From CAYMLL01 sp964390645 (GTDB lineage Bacteria; Planctomycetota; UBA8108), in assembly GCA_964390645.1 (NCBI GenBank), contig CAYMLL010000217.1, positions 1 to 13,742 of the forward strand: 13,742 nt of DNA, given 5' to 3'. A model generated the notes under the pieces. It was not told the origin of the DNA. It made no database searches and was given only the letters and a program-made list of their open reading frames with translations. A program made the position numbers and the translations under genes. Below are positions 1 to 7,166 of this stretch, in pieces (positions within the stretch are counted from its first letter, which is position 1; every line of letters begins with the position of its first letter).

Positions 1-101
1 GGCATTTTTTGCTGTGAATCTCAGTGATCGAGCGGTTGGGAGAGTGGGTGGTAGTGTTTGGTGATTTTTGTCTTTGTTGTTGATGTTGATGCCAGAAGTG
101 A
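1..101. other. Low-quality contig tip, no gene seen
   Basis: This stretch is T/G-rich and much less GC-rich than the rest of the window, and no credible reading frame runs through it. The frame of the adjoining gene fragment meets a stop at 99-101. Its G/T-rich look resembles the sequence just right of the scaffold gap at 7099-7108, and is the complement of the A/C-rich sequence just left of that gap. I therefore read it as read-tail noise at a contig end rather than genomic sequence. Confidence 0.5.
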
Positions 102-635
102 GTTAGTTGCATCGGGGTTGGGGTGGGAGTCGAGCTGGTCGACTCGAGCACGCCCCACGACCGGACACGGGGAGTCCTCATCTCGAGGAGCTGGTCGCTC
201 GAAGTGCCGGCGCACGATGTCCACATCGCGGTCGTCGCGCTGGGTCCCGGCGACACGTGGCCACACTTCACGATCGCCAGGTCCTACCAGCCGACGTCGC
301 CGCTGTGGAAGCCGTATCTCCTCGGTGTCACGGGCGCCGTACGCGTCGACGCCGACGGAGATGGCGAGTGGAGCTCTCCCTCTCACTACGCCGCACGCCT
401 TCTCGAGGAGTACGGCGAGAACATCCCCGGGTTGCTCTCCCGGCTGAAATCATACGACGAGGCGGTCTCGGCTCAGGCAGCCCATGCGCTCGACGTCGGC
501 ACTCCACGGATCGACATCACCGACAGGACCTTCCGCAGGAAGCTCGAGAAGGCTGGCGCGGCCACTCGCCGAGGATTCGAGCGCTACCTCGAGGCGCGCG
601 AGGCCTCGAGAAAGGCCCGCGCGACGACGCCGTGA
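102..635 (+). CDS. CehA/McbA-like PHP metallohydrolase, C-terminal fragment (5' end missing)
   Basis: The frame is open from 102 to the TGA at 633-635; the first candidate start is a GTG at 123, but this looks like a truncated gene rather than a complete small protein. It aligns by eye with the C-terminal end of the PHP-type protein at 11020-13267. Shared features are a hydrophobic strand ending in a GP (HIAVVALGP here, HLVVVATGP there), a DGDGE acidic turn (VDADGDGEWSSPSHYAARL versus IDGDGDGEFTSAYGYAERL) and a YDEAV helix. It also has the PTSPLWKPY segment that I recall from planctomycete members of this family. The metal-binding PHP residues would lie upstream and are not in the window. The first few codons may be assembly noise. 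It converges with the CotH-like gene, leaving only 24 nt between the two stop codons. The family assignment is by recognition; the substrate is unknown. Confidence 0.65.
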   Translation, partial: VSCIGVGVGVELVDSSTPHDRTRGVLISRSWSLEVPAHDVHIAVVALGPGDTWPHFTIARSYQPTSPLWKPYLLGVTGAVRVDADGDGEWSSPSHYAARLLEEYGENIPGLLSRLKSYDEAVSAQAAHALDVGTPRIDITDRTFRRKLEKAGAATRRGFERYLEAREASRKARATTP

Positions 636-659
636 GCGACCGTCGGCAACTCGGCGCCG

Positions 660-3600
660 CTACTCTGCCGAGCAGGCGCTCGGACAGCCGGAGATGCCGA
701 TGCACTCCCGTCCCTCGACCGGCTCGGGTCCGGACAGGAAGAGGTAGGCCAGGATGTGGAGCGCGTCGCCGATATTCACCGCCCCATTCCCGTCGCCGTC
801 GAGCAGGCGGACGTTTGCAGCGTCCGACGATGTGCCGTCACCACACGGAAGACGCGCCACCGTGCCGACAAAGAGGTGATCGAGCAAGGCGACGGCGTCG
901 GACAGATCGAGTGCACCGTCCTGTGTGGTGTCGCCGGGAAGCTGCAAGCCCTCGACGGGACCGGACTCGGCGCGGCCGGGCGACCCGAGCGCCGCGGCGC
1001 TGGCAGCCCAGCTCGCCTCTTCGCCGTAGTCGTCGACATCCGTCGCCAGGTCGCGAATCACGAGCGAGTGGCCGCCGCCGTCGGTCTCGGGATACCAGGT
1101 GTCACGATACCTGAAGTCGTGCACCTCGATCTCGAGTTCGCCGACAAGCTCGACGACCTCCTGACGGTCGCTGAAGGTACCTACGTACTCGCCGAGAACC
1201 AGCACTTCCGACGTGTCGTAGCGCCGCGAAAAAGCTTCGACGTCGCGCACGACCACCGCGTACTGGCCCGGTCCGAGGGCCGTCGTGGAGCCCTCCTCGA
1301 AGACGAAGTCGACCGCTCGGTCGAGCACGTAGGGCCGGAGGTCGAGCGGCTCGTCCCCGATGTTGACCACCTCGACGAACTCGAAGTCGCTCTTGGAGAA
1401 TTCGTCCTGCGGGTCCTCCTCGATCGTCGGCTCCGGCGGGTGGTACATGATCTCGCTGATACGCAGACCCGGGAAGTCGGTGACGAAGGTCGCCGAGCGC
1501 TCACGACCCCAGAACTGCGGACCGCTGCGAACACGCGCGACGATGCGAGAGTTCGCCTCGATCGTGATCGGCCCCTCGTAGAGGATCGCACCGTCGCCGA
1601 GGACCGCCCGGCTGCCGCGCGGATCGCTGCCATCAAGCGTGTAGAAGATGTCCCCCTCGTCCGCCGACGTGATCTCGAGCCCGAGGCCACGCTCGACCCG
1701 ACCTCCCTCGTGGCTGAAGTCCGGTCGCTCCGGCAGACTGACGAACTGCGAGTCGATCCACCCGATGCGGGCCTCGAGCCACTCGCTAGTCCAGCTCATC
1801 TCATCCTCCCACGTCGGCGCGACGTAGAAGTTCGGCCAGACGTAGACCCCGAGGATACGCCAGCGCTGGAAGTTGCGCGCCTGCGACTCCTCGATACGGC
1901 TCGCGTGGCGGTCCAGGCTGTCGAGCAGGTAGTCGTAGGTGAAGAGCTCTCCGCGCAGCTCGGTCCAGCGCGCCGCGTAGGCCGCGCGGAACCCGGAATC
2001 CTGGAAGAGCCGCGGATACCACGGGTAGTCGTTGGAGTTGAGCTGTGGGTAGTACCACCCGACGGGGCTGCCGCCGTTGAGGTAGTTCGCATTGCCGATC
2101 GACAGGTTGTAGTCCCAGATCGGACCCATGTGGAGCTTGCCCTCCCGAGGCTTGAACATGAACGTGCTGAGGCGGTAGCCGTCGATGTTCTTGGTCAGCT
2201 CGACCATGATGTGATGATCGATAAACGAGCCGACGTCGATGTACCGCGCGTAGCCGTTTTCCGGATCGCGGAAGTTCGGGCCGTAGAGCGCCGACTCGAA
2301 CTCGTTGATGTAGCCACGGATGTAGCTCCGCTGCGCGGAAGTGATCCTGCGCTCCTTGGGGTAATAGTAAGCCAGTCGCTGGCCTCGACTCGTGTTGAAT
2401 CCGGTGTCGCCCGGATCCAGACGGTCCTTCTTGAGAATGTAGCCGCCGGTCACCTCGGGCTCGGAAGCGTCCTCGGGCGAGAGTCGGTCGATGTCGACAC
2501 GATTCTCGTCGCGTTTGATCTTCTCCATGAAGACGTAGACGCCGAGATAGTCGTTCACGTTCGAACCGAGGCGCGAGCCGCGTCGCTGGTTCATGTATAC
2601 CTCGACGAACTTCGTGCGCACCGCGTAGCGACCGATATGGTTGCTCCACTCGTACGACAGCACGTTCCGCATCAGCGACTTGTCCGAGTACGGCGCGTAA
2701 AGAATCCAGTCCGCATGGCGCGGCATACCCAGGATCGACGCGGACAGATCCTCGCCCTGCTCGTCCCAGACCTCGAAGGAGTACTGCTTCTTCGGGAAGC
2801 CGAGCGAGCTCGATCCTCGCATCTTGAGCCCCGCGCGACCGGAGAAGTCCGGCTCGTCGCCGATGCGAGCGCGGCCGTCCTCACCAACGTCGATGACCTG
2901 ACAGAATGCGCCCGTCCAGTTGCTCTCGCCGATCGATCCGCCAAAGGTATCGATGAGGAAGATCGGCAGATCCGACGAGACGTCCCCGAGACGTTCGGCG
3001 ATCACCATGAAGCTCTCGGAGCGCGGATGGCCCGGGGCCACGTTCTCGAGGTAAACGCGAGCCGTGACGGTCGTTGTCGAGTCGACGGAGATCGGCTCGG
3101 TGTACTCCGCCGACGCCGCGTCGGGACGGCTGCCGTCGGTCGTGTAGCGAATGACGGAGCCCTCCTGCGGCGCGCCGAGCTCGAGCACGAAGGACTCGGC
3201 GTAGGCGCCACTCTCCACCGAGAAGGTGGGCTCCGGCGCCGCGCGGTCGAAGCCGCGACGGTTCACGGCTCCCGGAGTCGGCTCGGGAAAGAACTGCTTC
3301 ACCTCGAGGTTGATCGGACCCACGTCGACTGCCTCGAGCGTGGGAGCGATGAGGAAATCGCTGCTCCCGGGCGAGAAGTTGAGCCCGTGGATCGCCAGCA
3401 CGTTGCGTCCATCTCGCAGAAGGCCCCGGAGGCCCGAGATCTGGAAGTCGACGAACTCGAGAGCGGCCGAGTCGTTGTGGCTCCGCGTCGCCTCCGCGTT
3501 CCAGGTGCGCTCCGCGCCCTCCGGCGCGTTGGCGGCAGCGACCTCGACGCCGTTGAGGTACGCGACGAAGCCGTCGTCGTACTTGACGCTGAGAGTCATC

Positions 3601-4343
3601 GAGTCGATGTCCCGCGCCGTGGCGATCTCGAACCGGGAACGAATGTAGATCGTCGCGTTGACGTTGTACATCTCCGCCTCGACGTCGGTGTTGATCAGAT
3701 GATCGAAGCTGCGAGCGCCTCCCGGATTGCGCTCGATCCCGACACCGAGCGCGCCTTCTCGCCAGGCGCTGTCGTCGAAGTCGGGGGCGATCCAGTCATC
3801 TCCGAGGCTGCCGTCGGGCGGCACGAGCACACGAACGGCATGATCGATCGGGACCGGCGTGAAGAACTGCGAGTCGGTGCCGATTCCGAACGACGTATCG
3901 GCGACCTGCGGCTCGTAAGTCGGCGCGTAGCCGGCGACGACGTTCGCTCCGTCCGGGCTCAGGAGCGCGAGCAGCTCGCCCTGACGATCGAGGCGAAAGT
4001 TCGTGTGCAGCTCGGAGCCCGCGTCCCGACGGTCCTTCTCCGACGCGAAGACGACGAGGAAGCCTCCGGGATCGAGCGTCACCGCGGGGAAGGGCCACTT
4101 GGCGAGGTTCTCGGGGTTGTCCGTCAGATAGTAGCCGGTCAGGTCGATCGAGGCGTCGCCGCCGTTGTAGAGCTCGATCCAGTCGCTGTATTCGCCGTCC
4201 TCGTCCCGGATCGAATCGGTGTTGAAGGTGAGGAACTCGCTGATCACCAGCCCTTCCTGCGCCACCACGGGGTCGATCGCGCCCGACGATACCCACGCGA
4301 CCGAGACGTATAGCGAGAGCCCGTATATCGAAAGTCGTGTCAT
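660..4343 (-). CDS. Exported CotH-kinase-like protein with lamin-tail, chitobiase C-like and dockerin-like domains
   Basis: 1,227 residues from the chosen start. The ATG at 4341-4343 is preferred because AGGA (4352-4355) lies 8 nt upstream and it gives a clean signal peptide ending near VVAQ; an ATG at 4371-4373 would add 10 residues and has no visible Shine-Dalgarno. Domains in order: lamin-tail (LTD) at about 32-140 (starts LVISEF), a beta-sandwich region at about 165-350, a chitobiase/FN3-like repeat with YTTDGSRPD near 390-440, and a CotH kinase-like core at about 465-840. The core shows RGSSSLGFPKKQYSFEVW, APYSDKSLMRN and HMGPIWDYNLSIGN, the counterparts of conserved CotH motifs. Next come a second chitobiase-like repeat (YTLDGSDPRGS, about 900), a second LTD (about 958-1090), and two dockerin-like calcium loops near 1135-1200 (DGDGNGAVNIGDALHILAYLF-type). 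A Cys-containing tail (GCPSACSAE) closes it. Family members include atypical protein kinases of spore coats; the role here is unknown, probably cell-surface or extracellular. Confidence 0.9.
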   Translation of the reverse strand: MTRLSIYGLSLYVSVAWVSSGAIDPVVAQEGLVISEFLTFNTDSIRDEDGEYSDWIELYNGGDASIDLTGYYLTDNPENLAKWPFPAVTLDPGGFLVVFASEKDRRDAGSELHTNFRLDRQGELLALLSPDGANVVAGYAPTYEPQVADTSFGIGTDSQFFTPVPIDHAVRVLVPPDGSLGDDWIAPDFDDSAWREGALGVGIERNPGGARSFDHLINTDVEAEMYNVNATIYIRSRFEIATARDIDSMTLSVKYDDGFVAYLNGVEVAAANAPEGAERTWNAEATRSHNDSAALEFVDFQISGLRGLLRDGRNVLAIHGLNFSPGSSDFLIAPTLEAVDVGPINLEVKQFFPEPTPGAVNRRGFDRAAPEPTFSVESGAYAESFVLELGAPQEGSVIRYTTDGSRPDAASAEYTEPISVDSTTTVTARVYLENVAPGHPRSESFMVIAERLGDVSSDLPIFLIDTFGGSIGESNWTGAFCQVIDVGEDGRARIGDEPDFSGRAGLKMRGSSSLGFPKKQYSFEVWDEQGEDLSASILGMPRHADWILYAPYSDKSLMRNVLSYEWSNHIGRYAVRTKFVEVYMNQRRGSRLGSNVNDYLGVYVFMEKIKRDENRVDIDRLSPEDASEPEVTGGYILKKDRLDPGDTGFNTSRGQRLAYYYPKERRITSAQRSYIRGYINEFESALYGPNFRDPENGYARYIDVGSFIDHHIMVELTKNIDGYRLSTFMFKPREGKLHMGPIWDYNLSIGNANYLNGGSPVGWYYPQLNSNDYPWYPRLFQDSGFRAAYAARWTELRGELFTYDYLLDSLDRHASRIEESQARNFQRWRILGVYVWPNFYVAPTWEDEMSWTSEWLEARIGWIDSQFVSLPERPDFSHEGGRVERGLGLEITSADEGDIFYTLDGSDPRGSRAVLGDGAILYEGPITIEANSRIVARVRSGPQFWGRERSATFVTDFPGLRISEIMYHPPEPTIEEDPQDEFSKSDFEFVEVVNIGDEPLDLRPYVLDRAVDFVFEEGSTTALGPGQYAVVVRDVEAFSRRYDTSEVLVLGEYVGTFSDRQEVVELVGELEIEVHDFRYRDTWYPETDGGGHSLVIRDLATDVDDYGEEASWAASAAALGSPGRAESGPVEGLQLPGDTTQDGALDLSDAVALLDHLFVGTVARLPCGDGTSSDAANVRLLDGDGNGAVNIGDALHILAYLFLSGPEPVEGRECIGISGCPSACSAE

Positions 4344-4441
4344 CGAGAACATCCTGAAGGTGACGCGAACCATGACGGCTGGCGCGAAAAACGACCGAGT
4401 CGGGTGACCCGACGAGACCCGGGAGACAGGCGGAGCGGCCT

Positions 4442-4469
4442 ATTCTATCGGCTCTCTGCGCAACGGCAA
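4442..4469 (-). promoter_or_regulatory. Candidate promoter of the CotH-like gene
   Basis: On the minus strand TTGCCG (4464-4469) and TAGAAT (4442-4447) are separated by 16 nt, with the -10-like hexamer matching 5 of 6 consensus positions. Transcription would begin near 4434-4436, leaving about 90 nt of leader before the ATG at 4343. This is a hexamer match only, and short matches are cheap; sigma specificity in this organism is unknown. Confidence 0.3.
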
Positions 4470-4500
4470 GACGGATCGCGAGGGCGCTCTACCGAGACCG

Positions 4501-4530
4501 ATGACAAAAATGTTGTCACTGTGGTATGGT
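4501..4530 (+). promoter_or_regulatory. Candidate promoter of the kinase/sigma-54 regulator gene
   Basis: ATGACA (4501-4506) and TATGGT (4525-4530) are spaced 18 nt apart and resemble a housekeeping -35/-10 pair. They sit in an AT-richer patch of an otherwise very GC-rich region. The inferred transcript start, near 4537, lies downstream of the ATG at 4526 and upstream of the ATG at 4580, which supports 4580 as the translation start of the regulator. The -35 hexamer overlaps a perfect inverted repeat (4502-4518). Not tested against background frequency. Confidence 0.4.
4502..4518. repeat. Perfect inverted repeat TGACAA-N5-TTGTCA, possible operator
   Basis: Six-base arms (4502-4507 and 4513-4518) are exact reverse complements around the spacer aaatg. 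The repeat lies in the divergent intergenic region between the CotH-like gene and the kinase/sigma-54 gene, overlapping the candidate -35 of the latter. The layout suits a dimeric DNA-binding repressor, or autoregulation by the Fis-type HTH of the downstream gene. No family of regulator can be named from it. Confidence 0.45.
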
Positions 4531-4579
4531 CGAGGGGACCTGTGCCGACCAGTCGCCACCGACGAGGTGCCGAGGGACG

Positions 4580-7030
4580 ATGGAACTCGCGGGCAAGAGC
4601 CGACGCTACCGTGTACTGGACACGCTCGGAGAAGGCGGCACGGGCACCGTTCTGCGAGCCTTCGATCGCATCGAAGGCCGCGAGGTGGCGATCAAGGTCC
4701 TCGAGGCCCGGGTCGACCCCGGATCCGACTCCCTGGCTCGCGACGAGTTCCGGCTGCTCGCGTCCCACAGCCACGAGAACCTCGTCGAAGTCTACGACTT
4801 CGGCGCCATCGACGATGGCCGGCGCTACTTCACGATGGAGATCCTCGAGGGCGAGGACCTGCTCGCCTTTTGCCGCGGCTGCTTGTGCGACGAGGAGCTC
4901 GGGACATCGAGCGAAGTACGCGACATCTTCCTCCAGATCCTGCGCGCGCTCGACTTCGTTCACACGCGCGGGCTCGTTCACCGCGACCTGAAGCCGAAGA
5001 ACTTCATCGTCCGCCGCAGGGACGACGCCACGCAGGTCAAGCTGATCGACTTCGGTCTCGCGGGAGACTCGACGACGCCCGGAGCCCGATTCGGTGGAAC
5101 CGTCGAGTACCTGAGTCCCGAGCGACTCGAGGGCAAGGCCGCCGATCCGCGCAGCGATCTGTACTCCCTCGGTGTCATCTGGTACGAGGTCCTCCTCGGC
5201 CGGCCGCCCTTCACCGCCGACAGTCCTGCCGAGGTCGCGCGGGCGCACCTGGAGGACGAGGTGCCCGATGCGGTCGCGCTCCCGCACACCTACCGCGACA
5301 TCGTTCTTCGCCTGCTCGCGAAGTCACCCGACGATCGTCCCGGGACCGCCGAGGAGGTGCTGCGGCGCCTCGTCGAGGAGCCGTCCAAGGAGGTCCGATC
5401 GCCCCCGGGACTCGCGAGTGTCTTCGTCGGACGGGACCCGGTTCTCGACCGCCTCCTCCGCGAGGCTCCCGGTCGCGAGCACTCCGCGAGAGCTGCCCAC
5501 CGCGAAGCGTCCAGCCACTCCACGGGTCGTGGCGTCGAGCCGGCCGCACGGGCCGCCGGCGCCTTCCTCGTCGGCCCCACGGGTGTCGGCAAGAGCCGGC
5601 TGCTTCGCGAGCTGCGCATCCGCGCCCAGCTCTCCGGACGCACTCTGGCCTGCGAATACGGACGTGAGGGCGGCGAGGCTCCCGGCGCGCTCCTGCGGCG
5701 ACTGCTCGAAAAGCTCGCGGCGGAGGTCAGCGAGAATCCGGACGCTCTGGGGCGCCTTGACGACTGTCTCGACGAGCTCCGGGACGCGGGACACGACGAC
5801 AGCGGCTTCCACGCCGTTCTCGACGGCTTCTTCTTCCGCGTCACCAGCCTTCTCCTCGAGGTAGCCGCCGTCGAACCGTGTTCGCTGCTCGTCGACGATC
5901 TGCAGTGGGCCGACTCCCTCAGCCTCGACACGCTGACCTACCTGGCGCGAAGGCTGTCCCGCAACCGCGCTCCTCCCCTGGCGCTCTTCTTCGCCGCACG
6001 ACTCGACAACGAGGCGGATCGCGCTGTCGTCGACCATATCCGCTCGACCATCGGGAGTCTCGAGCCACAGGAGCTCGACGGCCTGAGCGCCGAAGACGTC
6101 GAGAGCTTCCTGCGCGCGGTGCTCGGCGACACGGAGGCGCCGACAGGCTTCGCCGACAGGCTCCGCGATGACACCGGGGGAAACCCGCTCTTCATCGTCG
6201 AGTACCTCGAGCTCCTCGCCCGCAGTGGCTCCTTCGAGCGTCGCGGGCAGTCGTGGCGTCTGGAGCCGGAGCTCCGTCTGCGGGTACCCGCATCACTCGA
6301 GGAGGCCGCGGCCCGACGCATCGAGTCGATCGACGGCCTCCGCCGCGATCTCCTCGACGCCGCGGCGATCCTCACGATTCCCTCGACGAGGGAGGAGCTG
6401 CTCGACTTCCTGCGCGCAACCGCCGGGGACGGATCGCCGGCGCCGAAGGTCGACGAGACGCGAGCCGCGCTGGCGCAATGCGTCCTCGGCCAGCTCCTCT
6501 GTCGCGAGGGCGCACGCTACTCCTTCGCTCACGCTGCGCTCGAACGCGCCGTGTACGAGTCGATCGACGCGCACATCCGCCAGAAGAGCCACCGCCAGGC
6601 GGCCGACTGGCTCCTCGAGCGTCACGAGGGCAATCCGCACCGGATTCTCGAGCAGCTGGGACGGCATCTCTACGCCTCGGACACACCTCAGCGCGCGCGC
6701 GTTCATCTGCACGCCTCCGGCAAGCGCGCTCTTCAATCCGGGGCGCTGCGCGAGGCCGAGACGCACCTGACTCGCGCGATCGAGGTCGGCGAGAGCCGCA
6801 GCGATCTCTTCGCGACCCTGCTGCTGCGCGAGGAGGTGCGATCGTTGCGCGGCGACAGAGAGAGTCAGAACGAGGACATCGTCCGGCTGCGCGAGCTCGC
6901 CGCGGAGATCGCCGACCCCTCCACGAAACGCGAGATCGTGCTGCGCGAGGCCCTCTACCTCGATGCGATCGGCAGGAAGCGCGAGGCCCTCGGCAAGATC
7001 GACGAGGGGCTCGAGGGGGCCGAGCCTCGG
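4580..7030 (+). CDS. Ser/Thr kinase-ATPase-TPR-GAF-sigma-54 regulator, N-terminal part (cut by gap 1)
   Basis: Start at the ATG 4580-4582, giving MELAGKSRRYRVL just before the kinase fold, with GAGG upstream; an in-frame ATG at 4526 would add 18 unremarkable residues and lies upstream of the likely transcript start. Kinase domain about 10-270: glycine loop LGEGGTGTV (16-24), VAIK lysine 39, HRDLKPKN (134-141), DFG (157-159) and LSPE in place of APE, so all key catalytic residues are present and it should be active. An ATPase of the STAND/AAA_16 kind follows: Walker A GPTGVGKS (332-339) and Walker B LLVDDLQWAD (DD at 439-440). Then come helical and winged-helix-like regions (FAHAALERAVYESI) and the first TPR-like helices. 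Reliable coding ends with EGAEPR at 7013-7030; the frame then runs into noise. EGAEPR recurs in frame at 7167-7184, so this and the next entry are one gene of about 1,744 residues. Cytoplasmic signalling protein; input signal unknown. Confidence 0.88.
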
Positions 7031-7166
7031 CGCCCCCGACCCGCCCCCCCCCACACAACACCACGCACGATGACACAAAAACAACACCGCGAAAAACCNN
7101 NNNNNNNNTTAGTGGGTGGGGTGGGGCCGCACGGGCGTGGCCGGGGGAATGAGCGCCGCGGGGGGC
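7031..7166. other. Scaffold gap 1 with noisy flanks inside the regulator gene
   Basis: Ten Ns (7099-7108) lie between degraded contig ends: A/C-rich with a C homopolymer on the left (about 7031-7098) and G-rich on the right (7109-7166). The 19-nt segment 7012-7030 recurs at 7166-7184 with one mismatch, and both copies are read as EGAEPR in the frames of the two gene halves. The offset between copies is 154 nt, which exactly explains the apparent frame change. The interval is best read as an assembly artefact, not genomic sequence. Confidence 0.85.

Noticed and set aside
756..4313. Long plus-strand open frame opposite the CotH-like gene
   Set aside because: It runs antisense along almost the whole CotH gene, has Arg/Val/Asp-rich sequence without any recognisable domain, and is the usual antisense shadow in high-GC DNA. 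The minus-strand frame has a signal peptide and several clear domains.
4526..4579. Upstream ATG at 4526 as the start of the regulator
   Set aside because: The added 18 residues are not family-like, and the candidate promoter would start transcription downstream of that ATG. The ATG at 4580 sits just before the kinase domain with purine-rich sequence upstream.
7031..7166. A true frameshift or pseudogene in the regulator gene
   Set aside because: The frame change coincides with Ns and noisy flanks, and a 19-nt overlap restores one frame exactly, so an assembly artefact is the better explanation.
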